DNA of 64,000 bases from JASLCR01 sp964619585 (GCA_964619585.1 CAZUCO010000001.1:124001-188000), one strand, 5' to 3'. Numbered from the stretch's first letter, positions 24,774 through 32,825 are shown. A program made the numbers and translations. The notes: generated by a model not told the origin, from the sequence alone.

Positions 24774-25547
24774 ATGAATACAGTAACGACTCAAGATCCG
24801 ACAACTTTGTCGTGGCGACGTTGGTTTCGCCGAACGAATGTATATATAGCTGAGTACATTCTCATGCTTGTGCTCGTAGGTAGCTTTATCGGCGTGCTTG
24901 TCTCGCTTTGGTTTGGCTTCTTTGAGCTGGTGTATGGACAGGGTACATTCTCTGTTGTGACGACTGCGAGCCAGGTTGGTGCTCTACTTGTGGTTGGCCC
25001 AGCGGCATTTTGGCTCTATGCACGAGTAACCGGTCAAGAGATGGTCAACCCAGACATCTATGAGCGAAAGTCTCGTACAGTGTTCTTAACTATCTGGTTA
25101 TTCTTTGCAGTGCTATCGCTCGTTGGTATGGTGCTTGCGATTGTTGCTACATTTGTTATGGCAATGTTTGGCCTTGGCACTGACTTTAGTGAAGCGCTTG
25201 TCACCAAAGTACTTCCAGGTCTATTCGCAGTTGCAACAGTTGTGTTTGGCCTCTTCATGGTTGTCAAACATACGTCTCGCAAGTTCGTTCTTGTTTCAGC
25301 ACTAGTTCTTGTAGTCATGGCAGTCGTTCTGCTAATTGCAAACTCAACGATGATACTTGTTCGTAAGGATTCAGCTAAGTCAACACCATCAGTCCCAAGC
25401 TGGACATCTCCATCACCAAGCGTGATTGAGGATGACAGTAATGATGGCGACTGTACGATTTCTGCCTATCTTGATAAAAAGTGTACGTATAGTGAGTACT
25501 TGAAGCAGCGCTCAAGCTCATCAGGTAGCTCAAGCTCTACTTATTAA
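24774..25547 (+). CDS. Multi-pass membrane protein with Ser-rich tail
   Basis: 257 aa. Five hydrophobic segments between residues 27 and 196 (ILMLVLVGSFIGVLVSL to FVLVSALVLVVMAVVLLIA), preceded by a cytoplasmic-looking WRRWFRR. The C-terminal 60 residues are polar, acidic then Ser-rich (QRSSSSGSSSSTY), probably outside, with two Cys. AAAGGAGG precedes the ATG. It resembles DUF5671-type proteins in layout, but I cannot assign the family with certainty. Monocistronic between two terminators. Confidence 0.75.
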   Translation: MNTVTTQDPTTLSWRRWFRRTNVYIAEYILMLVLVGSFIGVLVSLWFGFFELVYGQGTFSVVTTASQVGALLVVGPAAFWLYARVTGQEMVNPDIYERKSRTVFLTIWLFFAVLSLVGMVLAIVATFVMAMFGLGTDFSEALVTKVLPGLFAVATVVFGLFMVVKHTSRKFVLVSALVLVVMAVVLLIANSTMILVRKDSAKSTPSVPSWTSPSPSVIEDDSNDGDCTISAYLDKKCTYSEYLKQRSSSSGSSSSTY

Positions 25548-25568
25548 TTTCGACTATGAAATTGAAGG

Positions 25569-25595
25569 ACACCGCTCATGTTTGAGCGGTGTTTC
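25569..25595 (+). terminator. Hairpin terminator
   Basis: Ten-bp stem ACACCGCTCA / TGAGCGGTGT (25569-25578, 25583-25592) with a short TTTCT tail. Confidence 0.75.
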
Positions 25596-25604
25596 TGGTA
25601 TACT
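25596..25604 (+). promoter_or_regulatory. Extended -10 promoter of ndh
   Basis: TGG-TATACT (hexamer 25599-25604), adjoining the previous terminator; leader about 32 nt with AAAAGGAA. Confidence 0.65.
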
Positions 25605-25642
25605 TAGGGACAGATTGACAAGATAACAAAAAGGAATCAAGA

Positions 25643-26806
25643 ATGAATATTCTGATAGTTGGAGGAGGCTTTGGTGGGATTAAGGCTGCGCTTGAACTAG
25701 CAAGGCGTTCAAAGCGGCATAACATCACACTGGTATCTGACTCTGACAATTTCCAGTATTATCCGGCACTTTTTAGTACTGCAACGGGGCACGACTATCG
25801 TCAGTCATGGGTGCCACTTGCGGAGATTTTCAAAGGTGTTCGTAATGTACGTATCGAGCGGGATACGATCGTCGCAATTGATCCAGACCAGAAAACTGTA
25901 CAGGCAGAGTCTGGGAGAAAGTATGGCTATGATGAAGTAATCTTTGCGCTCGGTAGTATGACAACATACTTCGGTATCGAAGGACTCGATACGTATTCCT
26001 ACGGTATAAAGTCTGAAGGGGAAATCCGTCGCTTACAAGCACATATCTGGGAAGAAATGAGCGATGGGTCGGATGATGAAACCAACTATGTCATAATCGG
26101 TGGTGGCCCTACTGGGGTGGAACTGGCTGGTGCACTCGGAGAGTACATCCAAGTTGTTCGGAAGCATTTTAAGATCAAGAAGAAATCAATGAAGATTAGC
26201 GTCATAGAGGCTGCGCCACGAGTCTTGCCGAGATTGTCTGAGTCGAGCAGCCGACGCGCTGAAAAGCAGCTGAAACGACTCGGTGTCCATGTGGCGACAA
26301 ATACTAAAGTAGAGAGACAGACAGCTGACTCATTGATCGTTAACGGTAAACCCATACGCACTCAGACGGTTATATGGACATCTGGAGTGGCAAACGTTCC
26401 GTTTTATAAAAATAATGAGTCGCAATTTGAGCTAAATGACAGAGGTAAGGTAAAAGTGGATGAGTTTATGCGTGCAAGGGCGCATGTGTACGTGATCGGT
26501 GATAATGCCAATACACCCTTCGCTGGGCTTGCCCAAACGGCGCTTCATGATGCTATCTTTGTCGCTAAGCACCTGATGGGCTCAGAAAAGGCGTACAAAC
26601 CAAAGCTGCCGCCATGCGTTATCCCTATTGGTCACAAGTGGGCACTTTTCGAATGGGGTAGGCTACGGTTTGGCGGCTGGTTGGGCGGTTTACTGCGACG
26701 AGCTGCTGACCTTATAGGCTATCATGACATTCTTCCGATCAGTTGGGCGGTTGGTGCATGGCGTGCTGGCGCACGCAAGCAGATGCGTATTCCTGACAAG
26801 TTTTAA
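25643..26806 (+). CDS. ndh: Type II NADH:quinone oxidoreductase (NDH-2)
   Basis: 387 aa flavoprotein. FAD site MNILIVGGGFGGIKAALEL at the N-terminus; NADH site YVIIGGGPTGVELAGALGEY at about 150; second FAD segment VYVIGDNANTPFAGLAQTALHDA. Quinone-region and C-terminal amphipathic part (RFGGWLGGLLRRAADLI) fit membrane attachment without membrane helices. The family passes electrons from NADH to quinone without pumping protons. In an organism with reduced metabolism it may act in NAD+ regeneration or oxygen handling. No respiratory genes are adjacent. AAAAGGAA precedes the ATG. Confidence 0.9.
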   Translation: MNILIVGGGFGGIKAALELARRSKRHNITLVSDSDNFQYYPALFSTATGHDYRQSWVPLAEIFKGVRNVRIERDTIVAIDPDQKTVQAESGRKYGYDEVIFALGSMTTYFGIEGLDTYSYGIKSEGEIRRLQAHIWEEMSDGSDDETNYVIIGGGPTGVELAGALGEYIQVVRKHFKIKKKSMKISVIEAAPRVLPRLSESSSRRAEKQLKRLGVHVATNTKVERQTADSLIVNGKPIRTQTVIWTSGVANVPFYKNNESQFELNDRGKVKVDEFMRARAHVYVIGDNANTPFAGLAQTALHDAIFVAKHLMGSEKAYKPKLPPCVIPIGHKWALFEWGRLRFGGWLGGLLRRAADLIGYHDILPISWAVGAWRAGARKQMRIPDKF

Positions 26807-26816
26807 GCTAAACTAC

Positions 26817-26845
26817 TTTACGAAGTACAGCTGACACTGTATAAT
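26817..26845 (+). promoter_or_regulatory. tuf promoter
   Basis: TTTACG (26817-26822), 17-nt spacer, TATAAT (26840-26845). Leader about 70 nt. Confidence 0.65.
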
Positions 26846-26922
26846 TACCACTAGTTCGCTGTGAGGCATTGTTGCCTCATGCGCATCAAATATTATTAAT
26901 CCAAGAGGAGAATCAGCACGTT

Positions 26923-28107
26923 ATGGCAGATTTCGATCGAAGCAAGCCTCACGTCAACGTTGGTACCATGGGTCACGTTGACCACGGTAAAACAACATTA
27001 ACTGCGGCTATTACCCACGTTTTGGCAAAGAAACTGCCAAGTGATGTAAACAAGCCACGTAACTACGAAGACATCGACAACGCACCAGAAGAGAAGGCAC
27101 GTGGTATTACCATTGCTTCATCTCACCAAGAGTACGAGTCAGACAAGCGTCACTACGCTCACGTGGACATGCCAGGACACGCCGACTACGTCAAGAACAT
27201 GATTACTGGTGCTGCCCAGATCGATGGCGCTATCCTTGTGGTAGCTGCTAACGACGGTCCACTTCCACAGACTCGTGAGCACGTACTACTTGCTCACCAG
27301 GTGAACGTACCAAAAATCGTTGTGTTCCTTAACAAGATGGACCTCGCGGATCCTGAGCTTGTTGAGCTCGTTGAGATGGATGTTCGTGAGTTGCTTACAA
27401 AGAACGGCTACGACGGCGACAACGCACCAATTATCAAGGGTTCTGCTACTAAGGCTCTTGAAGGCGACGCTGCATCTGAAGACGCTATCATGGAGCTTGT
27501 AAAAGCACTTGATGAGTACGTTGAAGAGCCAAAGCGTGACCTCGACAAAGACTTCCTTATGCCTATTGAGGACGTTTTCTCAATCAAGGGTCGAGGTACA
27601 GTTGCAACTGGTCGTATTGAGCAGGGTATCGTAAAACTCAATGACGAAGTTGAAATCGTTGGTATCAAAGACACACAGAAGTCAGTGGTAACCGGTATTG
27701 AAGCCTTCAAAAAGAATCTTGACCAGGGTCAAGCTGGTGACAATGCTGGTCTCCTCCTCCGTGGTATTGAGCGTGAGCAGGTTGAGCGTGGACAGGTACT
27801 TGCTAAGCCAGGTTCAATCACTCCTCACACAGAGTTCGAAGCTGAGGTTTACATCCTTAAGAAAGAAGAAGGTGGTCGTCACACACCATTCTCAAAGGGT
27901 TACAAGCCACAGTTCTACTTCCGAACTACTGACGTCACTGGTGAAGTTGAGCTTCCAGCTGATAAAGAGATGGTCATGCCTGGTGACACCGTTACCTTCA
28001 ACGTGAAGCTTCTTGCCCCAATCGCTATGGAGCAGGGTCTAAACTTCGCTATCCGTGAAGGTGGCCGCACCGTTGGTGCTGGTGTTGTTACAAAGATTAC
28101 TAAGTAA
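26923..28107 (+). CDS. tuf: Elongation factor Tu
   Basis: 394 aa. GTPase that brings aminoacyl-tRNA to the A site. G1 GHVDHGKTTLT, G2 KARGITIASSH, G3 DMPGHADY (Met replaces the usual Cys of DCPGH), G4 NKMDLADPE and G5 GSATKAL are all present, in contrast to EF-G of the same window. Domains 2 and 3 are complete. The family N-terminus supports the ATG at 26923; AGAGGAG lies 12 nt upstream, a long spacing. A longer frame from 26869 is not needed. Stand-alone gene with its own promoter and terminator, not next to fusA. Confidence 0.97.
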   Translation: MADFDRSKPHVNVGTMGHVDHGKTTLTAAITHVLAKKLPSDVNKPRNYEDIDNAPEEKARGITIASSHQEYESDKRHYAHVDMPGHADYVKNMITGAAQIDGAILVVAANDGPLPQTREHVLLAHQVNVPKIVVFLNKMDLADPELVELVEMDVRELLTKNGYDGDNAPIIKGSATKALEGDAASEDAIMELVKALDEYVEEPKRDLDKDFLMPIEDVFSIKGRGTVATGRIEQGIVKLNDEVEIVGIKDTQKSVVTGIEAFKKNLDQGQAGDNAGLLLRGIEREQVERGQVLAKPGSITPHTEFEAEVYILKKEEGGRHTPFSKGYKPQFYFRTTDVTGEVELPADKEMVMPGDTVTFNVKLLAPIAMEQGLNFAIREGGRTVGAGVVTKITK

Positions 28108-28123
28108 TCAAGAGCAACTCTCG

Positions 28124-28153
28124 AAAATACCCCTAATTAGTAGGGGTATTTTT
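28124..28153 (+). terminator. Rho-independent terminator of tuf
   Basis: Stem AAAATACCCCTA / TAGGGGTATTTT with a 5-nt loop and T-run. Confidence 0.9.
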
Positions 28154-28173
28154 GTATTAGATAATCAGAGATA

Positions 28174-28202
28174 TTGACTAAATATACATAAAATGCTATA
28201 AT
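28174..28202 (+). promoter_or_regulatory. Promoter of the 84-aa membrane protein gene
   Basis: TTGACT (28174-28179), 17-nt spacer, TGC-TATAAT (28197-28202); the ATG is 10 nt downstream. Confidence 0.8.
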
Positions 28203-28212
28203 TACACTCATT

Positions 28213-28467
28213 ATGGCTTCACATAGAAAAGAGCGAAACGATCGCTTGACCAATATGACACCTATATGTACTGAAGTTTCGTTTGACGACTACAGTTCAA
28301 TAGAGGAAGATCGCCGGCGTAACCCTGATGCGTTTGCACCACTATCGTGGGGTAAATTAGCTCGTCGAGGATTTGTAACACTTGTTGCGGTAGGCGCTAT
28401 CGTTATAGGTATTGAATCTATCGACAGTGATCCACCGCATAGTTCTGACCACTCAGTTGATCGATAA
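28213..28467 (+). CDS. Small single-pass membrane protein, 84 aa
   Basis: Basic N-terminus (MASHRKERNDRL), acidic middle, one membrane helix near the C-terminus (GFVTLVAVGAIVIGIESI) and a short polar tail. No family recognised. The strong promoter 10 nt upstream and no Shine-Dalgarno suggest a leaderless or very short-leader mRNA. Confidence 0.65.
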   Translation: MASHRKERNDRLTNMTPICTEVSFDDYSSIEEDRRRNPDAFAPLSWGKLARRGFVTLVAVGAIVIGIESIDSDPPHSSDHSVDR

Positions 28468-28507
28468 AGTTTAGTTGTCTGACTCTGACTAGTCTGAGGC
28501 ATGCGAA

Positions 28508-28558
28508 ACCCCGCCTGACCCGGGGGCCAGATGAGGCCTCGACAGGTAACGGCGGGGT
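28508..28558 (-). terminator. Long-loop hairpin, possible terminator
   Basis: ACCCCGCC (28508-28515) pairs with GGCGGGGT (28551-28558); loop 35 nt with internal pairing. On the minus strand it is followed only by TTTCG, so termination is uncertain. Confidence 0.4.
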
Positions 28559-28572
28559 GGGTTGACGTAGAG

Positions 28573-28956
28573 CTACGCCTTGGATCGAGGGGCCTTCTTG
28601 GGCTCCATGTGCTCGATCTCGTTGAGGTCAGCGCACAGGTCGTCCGCGAACAGCTGTGCGCGGTGGTGCTGAACGCCCTCATCCAGAAGGTCTTGTTCCT
28701 CTGGACTGAGACCTTTGTCGATGCTGGTGTCGGACCGCTTGATCTCGACCTGGAGTCGGGTAGCAGACATGGTGCTGACGATGTGCTCTGCACTGACACC
28801 ATGCTCTGCGGCCGTTGTCTCGCAGACAATCCGTAGGAACGCTACGGTTGGTACGAAGGCGGGTCGAACGGTGATCGTGTAGACCCATACGCCATGTTCT
28901 GCAAGACCGACGGGTTCGATCTCCGCAACCTCGTAGTGCGTGTTCTTGATGGACAT
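28573..28956 (-). CDS. Hypothetical protein, 127 aa, in a G+C-rich island
   Basis: Begins MSIKNTHYEVAEIEPVGLAEH; the C-terminal part is acidic then basic (EHMEPKKAPRSKA). No family recognised. Third positions are rich in C and G (CTC, CTG, GAG, GAC) unlike both neighbours, suggesting transfer from a G+C-rich genome such as an actinobacterium or its phage. Start placed at the ATG at 28956, 9 codons inside a longer frame, because a purine-rich GAGAGCAG lies just upstream. TATACT lies on the minus strand about 30 nt before. Confidence 0.6.
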   Translation of the reverse strand: MSIKNTHYEVAEIEPVGLAEHGVWVYTITVRPAFVPTVAFLRIVCETTAAEHGVSAEHIVSTMSATRLQVEIKRSDTSIDKGLSPEEQDLLDEGVQHHRAQLFADDLCADLNEIEHMEPKKAPRSKA

Positions 28957-29025
28957 CGTTTCTGCTCTCATTTCGATAGACAAAACGTCAAAGTATACTA
29001 TATCATACTATTCATCTAAGGCAAC

Positions 29026-29053
29026 TTGTAAATGTTGGTAAAAAATGTATAAT
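29026..29053 (+). promoter_or_regulatory. rpsJ promoter
   Basis: TTGTAA (29026-29031), 16-nt spacer, TATAAT (29048-29053). Confidence 0.7.
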
Positions 29054-29059
29054 GGTGAA

Positions 29060-29170
29060 CTGTAATACTATTACGCTGAAAACTCAGCCAGACGATGACT
29101 CAACAGCCGATTCGAGCTCGAGGTTACAGTGTCGTATGTCGCCGCGTTAGTGCGATAGGAGATATTTATT
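29060..29170 (+). promoter_or_regulatory. Structured leader of rpsJ
   Basis: CTGTAA (29060-29065, at the predicted start) pairs with TTACAG (29124-29129), enclosing the hairpin GCTGA-aaac-TCAGC (29075-29088) and the palindrome CGAGCTCG (29113-29120). TAGGAG precedes the ATG. Shape suggests a feedback leader, unproven. Confidence 0.45.
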
Positions 29171-29491
29171 ATGGCAGAAAAAGCCGAAGGTTTACGGATC
29201 CGTATCCGTCTAAAAGCATATGATCACAAGGTAATCGACCAGTCAGCAAAGCAAATCATTGACACTGCTACGCGTACAGGTGCGAGTATCGCAGGACCAA
29301 TCCCACTTCCAACCCGCCGAAGTACCTTTACGGTCGTGAAGAGTCCACATGTCTACAAACAAGGTGGTGAGGCATTCGAGATGCGCGTTCACAAGCGTTT
29401 GATCGATATCACCAATGCAACACCAAAAACAATCGACAGTTTACAAAATCTCAGCTTGCCAGCTGGTGTTGATGCAGAAATTCGCATGTAG
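29171..29491 (+). CDS. rpsJ: 30S ribosomal protein S10
   Basis: 106 aa. Conserved LRIRIRLKAYDHKVID, GPIPLPTR and KSPHVYKQGGEAFEMRVHKRLIDI. It binds the 16S 3' domain and also serves as NusE in transcription antitermination. In most bacteria rpsJ heads the S10 operon directly before rplC; here it is a single gene 3.3 kb from rplC with its own promoter, leader and a long terminator. Confidence 0.97.
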   Translation: MAEKAEGLRIRIRLKAYDHKVIDQSAKQIIDTATRTGASIAGPIPLPTRRSTFTVVKSPHVYKQGGEAFEMRVHKRLIDITNATPKTIDSLQNLSLPAGVDAEIRM

Positions 29492-29506
29492 CAATTTCTC
29501 ATCTTA

Positions 29507-29547
29507 AAATAAATAGACCGCTGGTTTGCTCAGCGGTCTATTTATTT
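29507..29547. terminator. Bidirectional terminator between rpsJ and the convergent gene
   Basis: Seventeen-bp stem with GACCGCTG / CAGCGGTC core (29507-29523, 29531-29547) flanked by A-rich and T-rich arms, so it can act on both strands. Confidence 0.92.
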
Positions 29548-29562
29548 AGTTGGCTATTATCC

Positions 29563-29850
29563 TTATCGACTCTTATGCTTGAGCGTGGTGTCATTGATGA
29601 TCATTGAGTCATTTGCATCGATTGCATCATATATGGTCTGAATATCAGACTGGAGTTTCATGATCCAGGCGCCGAATGCAATGACAATCACACCAAGTAT
29701 GAGCCAGTAAAGGCTCTGCTTCGTTAGTCTTAATGTCATAAAGGGCGTATCTGAACGAGATAACGCAAAAGAACGTACAGGTGCTACCTTCTTGCCTCGT
29801 GCTGCTTGAGACACCTTCTTCTTTGTAGGGGTTGTTTTTCGTTTCGTCAT
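29563..29850 (-). CDS. Small single-pass membrane protein, 95 aa
   Basis: Very basic N-terminus (MTKRKTTPTKKKVSQAARGKK), one membrane helix (SLYWLILGVIVIAFGAWIM) and a C-terminal part with LQSDIQTIYDAIDAN. No family recognised. On its strand TATACT (29862-29857) stands 6 nt before the ATG, so the mRNA is probably leaderless. Confidence 0.65.
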   Translation of the reverse strand: MTKRKTTPTKKKVSQAARGKKVAPVRSFALSRSDTPFMTLRLTKQSLYWLILGVIVIAFGAWIMKLQSDIQTIYDAIDANDSMIINDTTLKHKSR

Positions 29851-29928
29851 GCCATGAGTATACTACAGCAAGTAATGTTTGAGAATACTGCTTATGGCAG
29901 AGAGTAGGAACATGCTACAATGGTGGCA

Positions 29929-30267
29929 ATGCCAACAAAAACAAACAAGCAAACCAAAAAGTCGTTACCAAAAAACCATCATCGACCAGCACACGGCCGA
30001 TTACATGAAAAGCTACGAGAAAGTGATGCGACGTATTTTTTAAAACTTGTTGTCATACTCATCCTTGCAACCTTGTGGCTACGTCTAAAGCATCCGATAA
30101 ACCTTGGTGTGTTTGTCGTTAATGCATTGCCGCTCGGAATTGTACTCGGTGTCATTGGTGTGAAGCTATTTGAGAAGTTTCAGTCCGATCGAAAAATTTG
30201 GTACGCTATCTTACTCATAGTTGGTATACTTGGCTTTTTTGTACCAGGTGTGGGAATTGTTATCTAG
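29929..30267 (+). CDS. Small two-to-three-helix membrane protein, 112 aa
   Basis: Basic N-terminus (MPTKTNKQTKKSLPKNHH), then three hydrophobic segments (LKLVVILILATLWL, LGVFVVNALPLGIVLGVIGV, WYAILLIVGILGFFVPGVGIVI). No family recognised. TGC-TACAAT (hexamer 29916-29921) ends 7 nt before the ATG at 29929, favouring this start over one at 29920 that overlaps the -10 box. The stop overlaps the convergent VanY gene by 8 nt. Confidence 0.65.
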   Translation: MPTKTNKQTKKSLPKNHHRPAHGRLHEKLRESDATYFLKLVVILILATLWLRLKHPINLGVFVVNALPLGIVLGVIGVKLFEKFQSDRKIWYAILLIVGILGFFVPGVGIVI

Positions 30268-31120
30268 CTTTTTCAACTTTTTTGACAAGTTCGTCAAGTG
30301 TCATACCTGAAGAGGCCAGCGATTCGGCTTGATTGCCAATATACCGAAGATGCCATGGTTCGTAGTTGATACCTGTCACGGACTCCTTGCCTTTGGGGTA
30401 GCGAATAATAAAGCCGTACTTTGGTGCATTGACAGCGAGCCAATCGGCAGCTGCGATCGAGAGTCCGCAGTTGAGTGAGCTGTCTATACATGCGGATGAA
30501 AAGTTATCAACATCAACGGCAAGCCCAGTGTGGTGCTCACTTGCACCCGGTGCGGCGACATAGGCGTTTGCAGCGGCAACACCCTGAGTTTCTACATAGG
30601 TAGTGAATACATCTTTTTGGTCAGAGATAGAGCGATAGGCGCTTACCGCAGCGAGTGGGTGACCTGCTTTGTTTGCAGCACCAAATAACTTCTCGAGTGC
30701 ACGAGCAGCTACCGGTTGCATCCGTGCCGGAGCGGTGTCATTGCTTGTAGCAACCTTGACGGCAACAAGCTGAGGTGAGTAGTTACCCGGTAGGCGGGCC
30801 TTGTCGCTAACATATGTCCAAACGCTTGATGATCGAAACGGGTTATCAGCCGCAAGAACTATGGCACGCTGACCCACTTTAGTTGGAATAGTTTGGGTCA
30901 GGGGCTGGGCTTCTTTCGTTTGAAGTAAGCTGACCTGATCGTACTGCTTCGTTGCATTCGAGAAGAGATTAAAGCTAAGAAAAGCATATGTCAGAACAAC
31001 TAGACCGAATATGCCATACGGCACGACAGTTTTCCATCGAGTTGGGCGAGCGACTCGTAGCGTGTGCTGATCATGACGGCGCGCAGCGATTTGACTCGGT
31101 CTACGGTTAATATGATCCAC
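30260..31120 (-). CDS. VanY-type D-alanyl-D-alanine carboxypeptidase, membrane-anchored
   Basis: 286 aa. Single N-terminal anchor helix (VVPYGIFGLVVLTYAFLSF) and an external M15B peptidase domain: AVSAYRSISDQ, zinc motif GASEHHTGLAVDVD and EPWHLRYIG. Family enzymes remove the terminal D-Ala of peptidoglycan stem peptides. The frame extends to 31270 but that part is the antisense-free overlap with the upstream gene's 3' end; GTG at 31120 with GGGGAA upstream gives a normal anchor protein and a 14-nt overlap. Tandem with a second VanY gene, probably one operon. Confidence 0.85.
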   Translation of the reverse strand: MDHINRRPSQIAARRHDQHTLRVARPTRWKTVVPYGIFGLVVLTYAFLSFNLFSNATKQYDQVSLLQTKEAQPLTQTIPTKVGQRAIVLAADNPFRSSSVWTYVSDKARLPGNYSPQLVAVKVATSNDTAPARMQPVAARALEKLFGAANKAGHPLAAVSAYRSISDQKDVFTTYVETQGVAAANAYVAAPGASEHHTGLAVDVDNFSSACIDSSLNCGLSIAAADWLAVNAPKYGFIIRYPKGKESVTGINYEPWHLRYIGNQAESLASSGMTLDELVKKVEKAR

Positions 31121-31997
31121 CTGGAATTCCCCAGAACTGTTCAAGTGATCCGCCGTTATTCGAAACATAGGTCTGTGCAGTGCTACGACCGATATAACGA
31201 TAATGCCAACTCTCAGGATCATAGCCAGTGTAGGCGCTGTTACTTGCGGTAAATCGCTGTATCCAGCCATACTTCCATGCGTTTACAGAAAGCCATTTTT
31301 GCTGCGGTGTACCAGTAAAATTATCAAGAGACGGACCATTTGGCACGCTAAAATCGGCTGCAAGACCGGTTTGGTGTTCACTGTAGCCTGGGCGGGCGCT
31401 GACACGGTCAGCTGCTGCCTGGCTACCATTGACTGATACCCAGTGGTTATACGTGTAGACTTGAGTGTCATACGATCGATAAGAGCTTGATGTGTTCAGT
31501 GGAACACCTGCTGCTTTGGCCGCGTTACAAAGGGCCTGAAAATCGCTTACTGCAAGCACGCTGATGACCGCTGAACCTGAAGTAGAACAGGCAGCAGTGG
31601 TGACATTTGGAGCATAGCGCAGCGGTTGAAGCGGATGCTTCTTGTTGACGACAACATCGATGCGGCTCGGGTCTCGATGTGCAGCGCTACCTACTGATGG
31701 ACTGGCGGGAGATGGATTGTTGGCACCGGTGTTTGCAGCTGCTTGTTTTGCTTTTTCTGCTGCTTCCTTGGCTTTTTTGGCAGCTTCGGCAGCCTTCTTT
31801 TCTTCAGCCTGCTTCTTTAGCTTGAGGTCTTGAATGGTTTTATCAATAGACGCTAGTTGCTTGGCATTTTGCGTCGCTTGGTTGGCGAGCTGCTGGTCGG
31901 TTGCATAAGACAAATAGCCAAGGGCTGATGCTGTGCCGATGATAGAGATAGTTACGATGCAAATAGTGACGACATGGTGTTTCATAAAAGTCTTCAT
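31107..31997 (-). CDS. VanY-type D-alanyl-D-alanine carboxypeptidase with coiled coil
   Basis: 296 aa. Signal anchor (VVTICIVTISIIGTASALGYL), a Lys/Ala/Glu-rich coiled coil (about residues 45-90, KKAAEAAKKAKEAAEKAK), then an M15B domain with SSSYRSYDTQ, GYSEHQTGLAADF and ESWHYRYIG, the zinc ligands and catalytic residues. It acts outside the cytoplasm on peptidoglycan stems. The coiled coil may span or tether in the cell wall. TATACT (minus strand 32010-32005) ends 7 nt before the ATG, so the mRNA is probably leaderless. Confidence 0.88.
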   Translation of the reverse strand: MKTFMKHHVVTICIVTISIIGTASALGYLSYATDQQLANQATQNAKQLASIDKTIQDLKLKKQAEEKKAAEAAKKAKEAAEKAKQAAANTGANNPSPASPSVGSAAHRDPSRIDVVVNKKHPLQPLRYAPNVTTAACSTSGSAVISVLAVSDFQALCNAAKAAGVPLNTSSSYRSYDTQVYTYNHWVSVNGSQAAADRVSARPGYSEHQTGLAADFSVPNGPSLDNFTGTPQQKWLSVNAWKYGWIQRFTASNSAYTGYDPESWHYRYIGRSTAQTYVSNNGGSLEQFWGIPGGSY

Positions 31998-32004
31998 ACT
32001 TCAT

Positions 32005-32052
32005 AGTATACGCCAAATCGTTGTTGACAGTTAAAATAGCATAAGCAATAAT
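32005..32052. promoter_or_regulatory. Divergent promoters for vanY (minus) and the second pilin (plus)
   Basis: Minus: TATACT at 32010-32005. Plus: TTGACA (32024-32029), 17-nt spacer, AATAAT (32047-32052), 8 nt before the pilin ATG. Both genes would be leaderless. Confidence 0.7.
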
Positions 32053-32060
32053 CAATAGCA

Positions 32061-32657
32061 ATGAGATTCATCAGCCAAAGAAGCGGGTTCACAATAGTAG
32101 AGCTCTTAGTTGTGATAGTTATTATCGCCATACTTGCAGCAGTTTCTATCGTGGCTTATAACGGCGTGCAGACACGCGCTGAGAACACAAAGACGCTGTC
32201 CGGACTTGGTCAGTTGGGCAAAGCGCTGCAGTTATACAAGAATGATAATGGTCGTTATCCGCTGGTCAAGGCGCCAGGCACATCAAGCTCGTTTACGTTT
32301 GTTTGTGTATCATCATCAGACCCTTCTAATAAGTGCGGGAAAGTAGGCGGAAGTGACAACTCCTGTGCTGGCGTAGGTCAGGGAGCGGGTTCGTCGATAT
32401 TTGAGGCCGCGATTAAGACTGTCATGTCGAGTGTGCCAGAGGTGAGCAATCTGGATATGCAGTGTGACAATATCCAAGTGAGAGGTGCGCTATATTATGT
32501 ACATCTTTTTGATGCAACCGCGAGTGATCAGAATGCGTATGTGCTCTACTTTCTCAAAGGTAATGAACAATGCCGTGCTCCAGCTGGCGCTAAGGTAGCA
32601 ACGCAGCAATTGATGGGTGGTGGCACGACGAGGTGTACCGTTCAATTTATGGCGTAA
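32061..32657 (+). CDS. Type IV pilin-like protein (second copy)
   Basis: 198 aa. Leader MRFISQRSG, then FTIVELLVVIVIIAILAAVS with Glu at +5, followed by VAYNGVQTRAENTKT: a prepilin with a 9-residue leader. Globular part with several Cys (FVCVSSSDPSNKC, NSCAGV, DMQCDN, NEQCRA, TRCTV). N-terminal helix nearly identical to the pilin at 2459 but the rest differs, so the two may be major and minor pilins. Type IV pili of Saccharibacteria are linked to attachment and twitching on host cells (known for the group; inferred here). Confidence 0.88.
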   Translation: MRFISQRSGFTIVELLVVIVIIAILAAVSIVAYNGVQTRAENTKTLSGLGQLGKALQLYKNDNGRYPLVKAPGTSSSFTFVCVSSSDPSNKCGKVGGSDNSCAGVGQGAGSSIFEAAIKTVMSSVPEVSNLDMQCDNIQVRGALYYVHLFDATASDQNAYVLYFLKGNEQCRAPAGAKVATQQLMGGGTTRCTVQFMA

Positions 32658-32709
32658 TAGACGGTACCAAGCGTCGCTTCACCCTATGCCCACATAAGAG
32701 AGAAAACTG

Positions 32710-32739
32710 TTGACGTGCTATAGCATTTTATGCTACGAT
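32710..32739 (+). promoter_or_regulatory. Promoter of the rplC ribosomal operon
   Basis: TTGACG (32710-32715), 18-nt spacer, TGC-TACGAT (hexamer 32734-32739). Confidence 0.65.
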
Positions 32740-32745
32740 AGTGGA

Positions 32746-32825
32746 TGTAACTTATTACGTAATAATAACTTATCCTTGGTGAATGAGTAAGGCCTACGGG
32801 AACCACTCGCCACCGGGGGTTTTAA
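32746..32825 (+). promoter_or_regulatory. Structured leader of the rplC operon
   Basis: TTATTACGTAATAA palindrome near the 5' end, then an irregular stem GGTG-aat-GAGT (32778-32788) with ACTC-gc-CACC (32805-32814), directly followed by GGGGG and TTTT. The Shine-Dalgarno GGGGG abuts the stem, so folding could hide it. Confidence 0.45.
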
